Source of the DNA: Psychrobacter sp. P2G3
Lineage (GTDB): Bacteria > Pseudomonadota > Gammaproteobacteria > Pseudomonadales > Moraxellaceae
Assembly: GCF_001593285.1 (NCBI RefSeq)
Contig: NZ_CP012529.1
Coordinates: forward strand, 1,798,001-1,862,000
DNA length: 64,000 nt
Reading direction: 5' to 3'
The stretch's first letter is position 1; the number at the start of each line of letters is the position of its first letter. The notes beneath the pieces are model-generated. The model searched no databases and had not been told where the DNA came from. It was given only the letters and a program-made list of their open reading frames with translations. The translations under genes and the position numbers were made by a program. Below, one piece after another: positions 57,301 to 64,000 of the stretch.

Positions 57301-57598
57301 CTTGGGTATCAAGGCTATACTCGAGCAACAATGAATCTACCATCTTGATAGCTTTACCGTCATTACGCACATACTCAACCAGCTTGCGCGTCTGCTCGCT
57401 AGCATCATCTCGCTCTTTATCACTAGGCTTAGCTAGTGGTAGCAACTTGGTCAACCAGCGGTCTTCATCGACACTATATAACGGTGAAATACGCGCATAC
57501 AGGTCATCTGCCGACTGAGTAATATACTCAGGTGCAAGCAAATCGATAGGATCAAATAAAATAGGCTCTTTGGGTGTAAACTGGTCTATTGGGTTCAT
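54335..57598 (-). CDS. putA: Bifunctional proline dehydrogenase / P5C dehydrogenase PutA (lacking its C-terminal domain)
   Basis: A 1087-residue enzyme oxidising proline to glutamate. The FAD-dependent proline dehydrogenase barrel covers about residues 180-480 (SIKLSALHPRYEATQ, RLVKGAYWDTEIKLAQQKG, ATHNAHTLAS). The NAD-dependent P5C dehydrogenase covers about 560-1040 (ISPWNFPLAIYTGQIVAALA, ETGGQNAMIVDSTALPE, catalytic C in GQRCSACRIL). There is no ribbon-helix-helix DNA-binding domain at the N terminus, so it is not its own repressor. It ends in a Ser/Thr/Asn tail right after KAGGPHYVARL, where longer PutAs continue into the domain encoded by the next gene. TGGAG precedes ATG 57598. Confidence 0.95.
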   Translation of the reverse strand: MNPIDQFTPKEPILFDPIDLLAPEYITQSADDLYARISPLYSVDEDRWLTKLLPLAKPSDKERDDASEQTRKLVEYVRNDGKAIKMVDSLLLEYSLDTQEGILLMSLAEALIRVPDNYTADALIRDKMSVADWKKHLKDDNGFMVNASTWGMMMTGRVVSIDSSTTASGFLDRMTKKMGEPMIRGAMQKAMRIMGHQFVLGETIEDANKNSQPYRNKGYTYSFDMLGEAAITHKDAEKYFNDYLHAIKSTADVKVKEGMPKPSVSIKLSALHPRYEATQEAQVLGLLRQRCLLLIEAAREVNVDISIDAEEADRLEISLKLFESLYRDSLTAGWDGLGLVVQGYSKRAIAIFAWLARLATEVGDRIPLRLVKGAYWDTEIKLAQQKGLSGYPVWTRKEGTDTAYLACARFLLSDHLRGLIWPQFATHNAHTLASVMTMSTHRDFEFQRLHGMGDALYDHILQSYNIPVRIYAPVGAHEDLLPYLVRRLLENGANSSFVHQLLDKSYPIDKLTVHPYDKLLANDNLHNPEIPLPLDIYGTRRASFGPNIFIESQWYPLKTAIDSHLHKTWSAAPIINGQAVSAYEVDGAAHQLDSHTVRAPWNHEVVAGEVQYANAELARQAIDVAVAGQVKWQAVSASERAAILRKTADLYEENYAELMALCQIEAGKTTQDSIDEIKEAVDFCRFYADEAERLNDVTHEFTDLAGKQSRQVYKARGTFVCISPWNFPLAIYTGQIVAALAAGNTVVAKPAEQTSLIAHFGAQLMYQAGVPAEALQFVTGAGEVGGALTAADNISGVIFTGSTQTAQRINQSLNDHAQTSGELPILIAETGGQNAMIVDSTALPEQVVRDAVLSAFGSAGQRCSACRILCVQEDVADGLIELLQGHMAELVVGNPTYVATDVGPVIDADAKQGLESHIERMKSEPTATILAQTPMSASSVVSEEQSTFVLPTAIEVQTIDVIGGEHFGPILHVLRYNARDLDQLIDAINATGFGLTLGIHSRIENIVEHIERRTVVGNTYINRNQIGAVVNVQPFGGCGLSGTGPKAGGPHYVARLMKLSSEQIGSKTSNTTNNTISSTSSTQTELA

Positions 57599-58216
57599 AC
57601 CAACTCCATAACTATCGTTAAAAAAACCATAATAAATGGTGCGTGTGGACTCTTAATGACTTAAACATTTAGGATAAAGCGATTAAACATTCAGCCAAAT
57701 AGCGGCAACAAATACCTATCAATGATAGCTATTTATAAGAGACCAAACAACGCCATCACAAAACGAGCAAATCCAGCATAAGCTGGAGAGGGTTAAGTAG
57801 GTCGTTCGATTGTTAAAAAATACTACGTTAACAATTCAAAGGCAACAACGAACAGTTAAGCGGCATTAGTGCCTTCTTCTTGTTTGTAGTGAAAGGAGTG
57901 CAATCGACAATTAATGGCTTTAATATGAAATTAATGAACCCAAAATTGCGATCTTATATGACGCTAATTCACTGTAAGAAAAACCTCTACGGCGTTGATT
58001 GAGGTGATGCGCTTAACTCCGCCATATTATCATGAAATAATTTTTCAAACTAACATTATCGGTCATTTATATTAATAAATATATCATTTAAAAACAAATA
58101 GATAGCAGCACAAAGTTCTTGAAGCTATTTAATTTATGGTTTTTTGTTTGCTATTAACTATTAAGCACTATTTCTAACTGTAATAATTACGAATTTCTCG
58201 CCAAAAAATACCCTAG
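57599..58216. other. putA upstream region
   Basis: A 618-bp AT-rich region with no ORF. An inverted repeat ATTGTTAA / TTAACAAT (57809-57835), enclosed by GTTCG and CGAAC, lies about 210-240 bp upstream of putA and could be an operator. No regulator gene is adjacent. Confidence 0.45.
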
Positions 58217-58384
58217 GGCTTGTCCTCATTTTGATAACGGTAATAAAAATGAGATAGGTTTTTGTCAATCAAAGGAAATTTTGCAGAGAATATGAACATA
58301 TTGTCTAGAAATTTTCAAAGAGTGACGGAAATATAGCCATTTTTAGCCCATTAGAGGTTCACTCGTTCAGATTGAGGACAGGCC
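58217..58384. mobile_element. 168-bp MITE-like element with CTAG target duplication
   Basis: Terminal inverted repeats GGCTTGTCCTCA (58217-58228) and TGAGGACAGGCC (58373-58384) match at 11 of 12 positions. CTAG flanks both sides (58213-58216, 58385-58388), as expected for a 4-bp YTAR target duplication of the IS5 group. The interior is non-coding, so it would depend on a transposase elsewhere. Confidence 0.78.
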
Positions 58385-58400
58385 CTAGCCTCTAACCAAA

Positions 58401-58435
58401 AAACCCTCTTTATCAAAGAAAGATAAAGAGGGTTT
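58401..58435 (-). terminator. Intrinsic terminator after the purine permease gene
   Basis: A perfect 14-bp stem (58401-58414 with 58422-58435, core CCCTCTTTATC) followed by a T run on the minus strand. Confidence 0.9.
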
Positions 58436-58448
58436 AGGAGTGGGTAAT

Positions 58449-58488
58449 GCTGTCTAGCTGTCTAGCTGTCTAGCTGTCTAGCTGTCTG
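58449..58488. repeat. 8-bp tandem repeat (GCTGTCTA) in the permease 3' region
   Basis: Four perfect GCTGTCTA units and a fifth ending in G, between the permease stop codon (58549) and its terminator. Confidence 0.95.
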
Positions 58489-58548
58489 TAAATACACTTC
58501 TTAGAAGCATAGCACTTATTAATAAGAGCTTATAAATAACCTAAAAAA

Positions 58549-59844
58549 CTATAGCCATATAATCTTGGCAAGTAAGATTATCGTTAGCACCCATACTGCG
58601 ATAGTCACTTCATTAAGTTTGCCAGCTATTAACTTCACCGCAGTAAAGGTAATAAAACCAAGCGCAATACCATCAGCGATAGAGTATGTTAATGGAGTGA
58701 ACAAAAGAACGACGACAACGGGCGCTGCATCCGTCAAATCGCCCCAGTTGATATCTTTTAGCGTGCCTAGCATCAGCACAGCTACATAAAAGATAGCACC
58801 AGCGGTAGCATAAGCTGGAATCATACCAGCCAGCGGTGCAAAGAAAGTACTTAATAAAAACAACACCCCGACCGTCACTGCCATCAGGCCAGTGCGACCA
58901 CCTGCTGCAATACCCGCGACACTTTCAACATAGCTCGTAGTCGATGAAGTTCCAAGCATCGCACCGGTAACCGTCGCTGTTGAATCCGCTAGCAGTGCTT
59001 TGCCCATATTAGGGATTTTACCGTCTTTATCAATTAAGTTGGCTTGACTCGTAGTAGCCACTAGCGTACCGGCGGTATCGAACAAATCAACAAATAGGAA
59101 AGCAAAAATGACACTGATCATGCTCACGTCAAACGCACCAGCAATATCAAGCTGCATAAGTGTGGGTGCAATGGATGGTGGCGTGGACATAACACCAGCG
59201 AACTCAGTATGACCTGCCAACAGACTAATCAAAGCGACCAGCAAAATACCAATCGTTACCGCTCCAGGGATTTTTTTGTAAGATAGACCGATAATAACGA
59301 AAAAGCCTATAGCAGCCATCATTGGTCCAAATGACGTCATATCACCGAGGGTAACCAAGGTTGCATCTTGCCCAACGATGACACCAGAGCTTTGTAGCGC
59401 AATAAATGCTAAAAATGCACCGATACCTGCAATAACACCCTGTTTCAGAGCCATTGGAATAGAATTTATAATCCATTCCCGAATCTTAAATAAGCTTAAA
59501 AGTATAAATATACAACCCGATAAGAATACAGCACCGAGAGCAGTTTGCCATGCATGGCCCATACCCAAAACCACGCCATAGGTAAAGAAGGCGTTAAGAC
59601 CCATGCCCGGTGCTAAGGCGACAGGCAGGCGGGCATAGATGCCCATTATAAAACAGCCTATCGCAGCGGCTAGACAGGTAGCAACGAACACTGCCCCCTT
59701 ATCCATACCGGCTTCTGCCAATATGTTAGGGTTGACAAAGATAATATAAGCCATCGTCAAAAAGGTCGTTATACCAGCAACAATTTCCGTTTTGATCGTG
59801 GTATTGTCACCATTAATTCCAAAATAGCGCTCAAGTGCATTCAT
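58549..59844 (-). CDS. Guanine/hypoxanthine permease (AzgA-like NCS2 subfamily)
   Basis: A 431-residue permease of the AzgA/GhxP-PbuG branch. It starts LERYFGINGDNTTIKTEIVA, then GITTFLTMAYIIFVNP, ALAPGMGLNAFF, LFVDLFDTAGTLVATT and GTSSTTSYVESVAGIAAGGRTG, all hallmarks of this family, with about 14 membrane segments. It imports guanine and hypoxanthine by proton symport; adenine transport by relatives cannot be excluded. I chose ATG 59844 (CGGAA upstream) over an in-frame TTG nine bases earlier. Upstream, at 59917-59946, is a hairpin motif shared with pnuC. Confidence 0.92.
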   Translation of the reverse strand: MNALERYFGINGDNTTIKTEIVAGITTFLTMAYIIFVNPNILAEAGMDKGAVFVATCLAAAIGCFIMGIYARLPVALAPGMGLNAFFTYGVVLGMGHAWQTALGAVFLSGCIFILLSLFKIREWIINSIPMALKQGVIAGIGAFLAFIALQSSGVIVGQDATLVTLGDMTSFGPMMAAIGFFVIIGLSYKKIPGAVTIGILLVALISLLAGHTEFAGVMSTPPSIAPTLMQLDIAGAFDVSMISVIFAFLFVDLFDTAGTLVATTSQANLIDKDGKIPNMGKALLADSTATVTGAMLGTSSTTSYVESVAGIAAGGRTGLMAVTVGVLFLLSTFFAPLAGMIPAYATAGAIFYVAVLMLGTLKDINWGDLTDAAPVVVVLLFTPLTYSIADGIALGFITFTAVKLIAGKLNEVTIAVWVLTIILLAKIIWL

Positions 59845-59895
59845 AAGGGTCAATTCCGACTGGCCAGTGAAAAGAACAGGTTTGATGGTGTTTAA

Positions 59896-59946
59896 AATAT
59901 AGTGCCTAAAATAAATATGACGTCAGCAAAGGAATTGCGACGTCAT
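59896..59946 (-). promoter_or_regulatory. Purine permease promoter region with composite TGACGTCA motif
   Basis: In gene sense: GACGTC, AATT, GCTGACGTCAT, 16 bp, then a -10-like TATATT (59896-59901). The first 30 bp also fold as a hairpin (ATGACGTC / GACGTCAT plus GCAA / TTGC). The order and spacing resemble the pnuC promoter. Confidence 0.5.
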
Positions 59947-60206
59947 TATCAAAAGGCAGTGGTAACAAAGCGCAACATTCTAGAGAAATTAGCGCACAAA
60001 TTCAATCATTACCCATGCCTTACGCGTCCAAAACCAAAACTAAATTCTATTTATAAACAATAGTACACGGTAAGAACGTATTATCAAACAATAAATTAAA
60101 AATCTGTCTACTGACCATTTAACACATTAATAATGACCTTTTAAGCATTTAGCAGTAAACTAGGGGGTTGAAATATTGTTACGGCAAATATCACACTTTG
60201 ATTAAG

Positions 60207-60252
60207 CGGTTATTTTCATATTAAGTTATTGAAATTAATATGAAAATAACCG
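60207..60252. repeat. Perfect 18-bp inverted repeat upstream of tolQ
   Basis: CGGTTATTTTCATATTAA (60207-60224) and its exact complement (60235-60252) flank a 10-nt loop. No T run follows in either direction, so it does not look like a terminator. It is about 120 bp upstream of tolQ. The rest of the gap 59947-60370 shows only AT-rich sequence. Confidence 0.85.
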
Positions 60253-60370
60253 ATATTTAATTGTGCATAATAAGTATTAAATTATCGTTTTTATTGTAGT
60301 TCCTTAAGGTTATCTGGCTTCAGCATCATTATTTTAGTCAGTTATTGTTAATTACCAGTGAGTCTGTTAC

Positions 60371-61108
60371 ATGCCTGAATCATTAAACATTATAGATCTT
60401 ATTACTCAAGCCAGCCTGCTCGTGCAGATTGTGATGGGACTATTGCTACTAGCATCTTTGGTTAGTTGGGTCATTATTTTTCGCTTAAGCGCTCGTCTTG
60501 GCACGGCCAAAAACTTCGATGAGCAGTTTGAGACTTGGTTTTGGTCGGGCGAAGATTTGGCCAAGCTGTACCAAGGTGTTCAAGGCTCTCCTGAGCGTCA
60601 AGGCCTTGAGCAGATTTTTTATGTTGGTTTTTCTGAATACTTAAGAATGCACAAAAAACGCCAACCTAAAGATGACATTATTGATGGCGTTGAGCGTAAG
60701 CTGCGGGTTGGACTTGGTCGTCAGCAACAGTTGCTTGAGTCAGGAATCACTACCCTTGCCAGCATTGGTTCGGTAGCGCCTTATGTTGGTTTATTTGGAA
60801 CGGTCTGGGGTATCATGAATGCCTTTTTAGGTCTCTCACAAACAGAACAAGCCACTCTTGCCTCCGTAGCTCCCGGTATTGCTGAAGCGCTTATTGCTAC
60901 TGCAATGGGGCTGTTTGCTGCTATTCCAGCCGTGCTAGCGTATAACCATTTCACTGCAAAATCAGGCCAGCTTTATGAGTCGCGTGCACTATTTTGCGAT
61001 GAGATGACGGGTATGTTACAGCGTGAGACCAGTAGCCAAAATGCACTGCATAAAGAGAATAAAATTACTGATACTATAATTGGCGCAGGTCAGGTGACAG
61101 GGCTATGA
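60371..61108 (+). CDS. tolQ: Tol-Pal system protein TolQ
   Basis: A 245-residue inner-membrane protein with three membrane segments (about residues 15-38, 135-160 and 175-200). The family blocks GITTLASIGSVAPYVGLFGT, then VWGIMNAF, and APGIAEALIATAMGLFAAIP are those of TolQ/ExbB. TolQ with TolR forms the proton-driven motor that energises TolA for outer-membrane constriction at division. GTGAG lies 8-10 nt before ATG 60371. It overlaps tolR by 4 bp. The usual upstream ybgC is absent. The tail after residue 215 is short and polar. Confidence 0.95.
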   Translation: MPESLNIIDLITQASLLVQIVMGLLLLASLVSWVIIFRLSARLGTAKNFDEQFETWFWSGEDLAKLYQGVQGSPERQGLEQIFYVGFSEYLRMHKKRQPKDDIIDGVERKLRVGLGRQQQLLESGITTLASIGSVAPYVGLFGTVWGIMNAFLGLSQTEQATLASVAPGIAEALIATAMGLFAAIPAVLAYNHFTAKSGQLYESRALFCDEMTGMLQRETSSQNALHKENKITDTIIGAGQVTGL

Positions 61109-61563
61109 AACCAAACCCCTATAGCCGCAAGAAAAAAGCGCTCAACGCTGAAATGAATGTCGTACCTTATATCGACGTTATGCTGGTGTTATTGGTGATA
61201 TTTATGGTGACAACACCGATGCTGACGACAGGGGTCGATGTTGATTTGCCAAAAGAGCAGACCAATGCAATGAGTCAAAATCAGCTACCTGTTATCGTAT
61301 CGTTAACAAGTAGCGGTGAGATTTTTATCAGTTATGAGAACAATATAGACATGCCTATCAGTGAGCCAGAACTGATTAATACTTTATCCAATTTACAGTC
61401 GCAAAATAGCAACGCTGGCGTGCAACCGCTTCAGGTAATGATTAATGCAGATCAAAATAACCAATATGGTTCAATTATGACCTTAATGGCAAACTTGCAG
61501 CAGGCAGGTATTCAAAAAGTAGGACTATTAACAGGTGCTCCCCTGCCCACACCTACGTTATAA
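61105..61563 (+). CDS. tolR: Tol-Pal system protein TolR
   Basis: A 152-residue single-span membrane protein. The N-terminal segment MNVVPYIDVMLVLLVIFMV contains the conserved aspartate (in YIDVMLVL) that carries protons at the TolQR interface. The periplasmic domain (about 45-150) contains LPVIVSLTSSGEIF and VMINADQNNQYGSIM, as in TolR/ExbD. The ATG overlaps the tolQ stop (ATGA), so the two are translationally coupled. Confidence 0.95.
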   Translation: MKPNPYSRKKKALNAEMNVVPYIDVMLVLLVIFMVTTPMLTTGVDVDLPKEQTNAMSQNQLPVIVSLTSSGEIFISYENNIDMPISEPELINTLSNLQSQNSNAGVQPLQVMINADQNNQYGSIMTLMANLQQAGIQKVGLLTGAPLPTPTL

Positions 61564-61655
61564 TAGCCTTAACTAAAAAATCTACTGTACTCTGCACACA
61601 CTTGCCTCTATATACGCTTAGTTTAACGAAGCAGACAATCTGATGAAACACGTCA

Positions 61656-62672
61656 ATGAGTATCAAAACCATGAATAATGCTCCTGCCGTTTATGTCCCA
61701 ACTCCGCCAGAAGGTAATGGGCTGACACTGCCCATGATATTGAGCTTGTTGGCACATGGCATTGTGCTTGGAATACTGATCTATACCTACCAATCGCCCG
61801 AATTAGAAACCGTGGGTAATATTGAAACTACCATGGTCACACCGGGAGAGTTGGCTGAAATGCAAGGGCAGATATTAGCCAATCGTGCAGCGATGCAAGC
61901 AGCTAGTAGTAGTGATGGCAGTGCAGTTGCCATTGAACAAATGAATGCAAATAGCAGTAGCAATGCCAGCCAAACAAACGTACCACCAAACACACAAAGA
62001 GAGTCTATATTTACTCGCTCTGATGACCCAGCTGATCGTCCAGTATTAATGAGTCAAGAGCAGCATCAGCGACGTACTGAGCAAATGCAAGAGTATGAGC
62101 GTAATATAGCTGAATTGGCAGCGCAGCTAGATGAGTCAGCGTTAGCAGAGCTTAATGAAGTTGAACAACAGAAACAAAATGAGCTTGATGCTGAGCGCGC
62201 TCGACTGAAATCATTTCGAAATACAGAGAACAATCCACCCAAAATCAAACGCCCTAATAATACACAGTCCAATTTAGAGATAGATACTGGTAACTCAAGC
62301 AGTGCTGGCAAGAATTTTAGCTTATCCGATGGACAGTCAACGGTATCTGGAAGTACCACTACCTCAGGGCAATCAGCTGGTAGTAATAGCAATGCGTCAG
62401 GTGGGAGTCGCGGTGCGAGCAATAGTGAGATTATTAACTTAATCAGACGCAATTATAACCCACCCATAGCGGCTAAGGGTTCAACCCAACGTGCGACGTT
62501 AACGATAACAGTCAATAGCAATGGTGATGTGGTCAATGTCTCTGTTTCAGGCTCTGATCCAGCTGTAAACGAAGCTGCTAAACAAGCAGTACTGAGTACC
62601 CGTAATTTACCGATTGATACTGACGACCCTAAATATCCTACCTTTACGGTACAGTTCAAGGGCAGTAATTGA
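61656..62672 (+). CDS. tolA: Tol-Pal system protein TolA
   Basis: A 338-residue protein with the three-part TolA layout. Residues about 25-45 form a membrane anchor (LPMILSLLAHGIVLGILIYT). A long Gln/Glu/Ser-rich helical and disordered region (about 60-260) follows, with a heptad-like stretch EYERNIAELAAQLDESALAE. The C-terminal TonB-like domain (about 268-338) contains ATLTITVNSNGDVVNVSVSG and VNEAAKQAVLSTRNLPI. It transmits force from TolQR to Pal and TolB. The middle part differs from the alanine-rich E. coli helix. It starts 92 bp after tolR; the Shine-Dalgarno is weak, and ATG 61671 is an alternative start. Confidence 0.92.
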   Translation: MSIKTMNNAPAVYVPTPPEGNGLTLPMILSLLAHGIVLGILIYTYQSPELETVGNIETTMVTPGELAEMQGQILANRAAMQAASSSDGSAVAIEQMNANSSSNASQTNVPPNTQRESIFTRSDDPADRPVLMSQEQHQRRTEQMQEYERNIAELAAQLDESALAELNEVEQQKQNELDAERARLKSFRNTENNPPKIKRPNNTQSNLEIDTGNSSSAGKNFSLSDGQSTVSGSTTTSGQSAGSNSNASGGSRGASNSEIINLIRRNYNPPIAAKGSTQRATLTITVNSNGDVVNVSVSGSDPAVNEAAKQAVLSTRNLPIDTDDPKYPTFTVQFKGSN

Positions 62673-62808
62673 TAACATAGCAAACTCCTAGTTTATTGCC
62701 AATTTCATCTTAAAAAACTTGCGTCAGTTGTGATATTGTCTTACCGTGGTACTCAATTAAAGTATATAAAAAACGATTACCACCTTATTCTAGGAGCTAA
62801 ATTCAGTC

Positions 62809-64000
62809 ATGCGTACTCACAAAAAACTTTTGATTACTTTACTTGCCAGTGCCTCAAGCCTACTTGTTGCTCCTAGCTTATACGCTGCCCCTGTCGTACT
62901 AGAATTAGATTATGAGATTCCAGTACAACAAAATCAGGTCGCTTTTGTGCCTTTCGCTGGTGATTCTGTGCTATCGCCCATTATCTTAAACGACTTGAGT
63001 AGAACTGAGCTCAACGTTACTAGCAAAAATTTACCGCAGCAACCGCGTAGTAGTAGCGAGCTCGCTGGGACATTACCAGTATGGCAAAGCTTAGGTATTC
63101 CTTATCTAGTAGTCGGTAGCACCCGTACCAATCGCGGTAAAATCGAGACTAACTATGAAGTGATTGATGTCAAATCTGGTCGCGTGCTTCAAGGTAAGCA
63201 AAGCTTAAGTGCGGATAACAATCAAGAAAGTTTGCGTTATGCAGCGCACGTTATCGCGGATAAAGTTTATGAGCTTGTTACTGGCACGCCGGGTGACTTC
63301 TCAGGGCGTATTGCTTATATTGAAGAGACTGGACGCGGCAAAGATAAGATATCTCGCTTAAAAGTCATGGACGCCGATGGTGAAAACTCTAGAACCATCA
63401 CTGAAGTCACAGGCTCAATATTTTCGCCAGCATGGTCACCTGATGCTTCGCGCATTGCCTATACAGTACAGCGCGACAAATCCTATCCATTAATTTATGT
63501 ACAAAATGTGAGTGGCGGCGCGGCCACTGTTGTTACTCCATATAAAGGCAGTAACCTAAGCCCATCTTTCTCCCCTGACGGTAGTAAAATACTATTCTCC
63601 AGCAGTTTTGAAGGTAGTGCTGATATTTATGAGATGAGCGCAGGTGGTGGCAACCTTAAAAAGCTGACAAACTGGCCAAGCAGTGAAGTGCAACCAAATT
63701 ATGCGCCGGATGGTAAGTCTTTTGTATTTGTTTCTGATAGAGCAGGCTTTAATAAGCCACAAATTTATCGCTATGAGTTTGGCTCAGGTCGGACAACCAA
63801 AGTATCTAATAGTGGTTATGCAACCAGTCCGCAGTTTAGTAGTGACGGCACGCAAATTGCCTTTTTGAGTGGGCGCTCAGCTGCAATTATGAACAGTAAC
63901 GGTGCAGTGACTGCTAATTTGGGTAATACCGGTATTGATGAGGCTCCAAGCTTCTCACCTAATGGTAAGCGTGTGGTATATGCCTCAACTCAAGGCGGGA
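62809..64000 (+). CDS. tolB: Tol-Pal system protein TolB, N-terminal part
   Basis: The frame is open to the end of the window, giving the first 397 residues. A signal peptide (MRTHKKLLITLLASASSLLV... cleavage near YAA-APVVLELD) sends it to the periplasm. The N-terminal domain (about 28-170) is followed by beta-propeller blades with the repeated motif FSPAWSPDASRIAYT, LSPSFSPDGSKILFSSS, VQPNYAPDGKSFVFVSDRAG and EAPSFSPNGKRVVYAS. TolB binds Pal and the outer membrane side of the Tol machine. TAGGAG lies 12 nt before ATG 62809. pal would be expected just beyond the window. Confidence 0.95.
   Translation, partial: MRTHKKLLITLLASASSLLVAPSLYAAPVVLELDYEIPVQQNQVAFVPFAGDSVLSPIILNDLSRTELNVTSKNLPQQPRSSSELAGTLPVWQSLGIPYLVVGSTRTNRGKIETNYEVIDVKSGRVLQGKQSLSADNNQESLRYAAHVIADKVYELVTGTPGDFSGRIAYIEETGRGKDKISRLKVMDADGENSRTITEVTGSIFSPAWSPDASRIAYTVQRDKSYPLIYVQNVSGGAATVVTPYKGSNLSPSFSPDGSKILFSSSFEGSADIYEMSAGGGNLKKLTNWPSSEVQPNYAPDGKSFVFVSDRAGFNKPQIYRYEFGSGRTTKVSNSGYATSPQFSSDGTQIAFLSGRSAAIMNSNGAVTANLGNTGIDEAPSFSPNGKRVVYASTQGG

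Noticed and set aside
59845..60206. Purine riboswitch upstream of the guanine/hypoxanthine permease
   Set aside because: I looked for the three-way-junction pattern with conserved loop sequences and did not see it; only the short bulged hairpin is present.
1..64000. A defence island, prophage, secretion cluster or other new multi-gene system
   Set aside because: All larger ORFs match known housekeeping, transport or catabolic families. Unusual signals are repeats, gene fission and regulatory motifs rather than a novel operon.

Overview
The window reads as a stretch of a moderately AT-rich gammaproteobacterial chromosome, most likely Moraxellaceae and probably Psychrobacter. This is inferred from the protein set: a cysI-DUF934-cysH run, the 180-kDa NAD-glutamate dehydrogenase, the XdhABC-guanine deaminase cluster, PutA without a DNA-binding domain and a creD-type membrane protein. 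It is ordinary chromosome throughout. I see no prophage, CRISPR array, tRNA, rRNA or defence island.

Layout. 1-3.6 kb is assimilatory sulfate reduction: the end of cysI, DUF934, cysH and a fused siroheme synthase cysG. 3.7-9.4 kb is sbcD-sbcC, a DNA-hairpin nuclease. 9.6-10.2 kb is a secreted WG-repeat protein. 10.4-15.3 kb (minus) is NAD-glutamate dehydrogenase. 15.9-21.5 kb holds purD, an ABC1-family kinase, a divergent TrmB-like methyltransferase (minus), yacG and an argD-type aminotransferase. 21.7-29.3 kb (minus) holds a LysR regulator, dnaX with a perfect 18-bp tandem repeat, lysS, prfA and a FabH-like ketoacyl synthase. 29.6-36.2 kb holds pnuC with an overlapping NadR-type kinase, an EamA exporter, a lysozyme-inhibitor-like lipoprotein, creD, a methyltransferase (minus) and cytochrome b561. 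36.4-39.3 kb is the most disturbed part: an AT-rich PKD lipoprotein, an MFS transporter pseudogene with three lesions, and a highly folded repeat region at the 3' end of hrpA. 39.3-44.5 kb (minus) has hrpA and small decaying ORFs. 44.6-53.2 kb (minus) is a purine-catabolism cluster: xanthine permease, xdhA, xdhB, xdhC, guaD. 53.6-57.6 kb is proline catabolism with PutA divided into two genes. 58.5-59.8 kb is a guanine/hypoxanthine permease, and 60.4-64 kb is tolQRA and the start of tolB.

Metabolic logic. Guanine and hypoxanthine enter by the AzgA-type permease and xanthine by the NCS2 permease. Guanine deaminase and xanthine dehydrogenase then carry purines toward urate. PutA makes glutamate from proline, and the large glutamate dehydrogenase feeds it into the TCA cycle.

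Most worth following: (1) the separately encoded C-terminal domain of PutA; (2) a shared composite DNA motif at matching distance upstream of pnuC and the purine permease gene; (3) several interspersed small repeats: a 35-bp REP-like core in two copies, a 168-bp MITE with CTAG target duplication, an exact 14-mer in three intergenic places plus a partial copy, and a folded repeat at 39 kb; (4) the coding minisatellite in dnaX; (5) a perfect 18-bp inverted repeat before tolQ. No wholly new multi-gene system was found.
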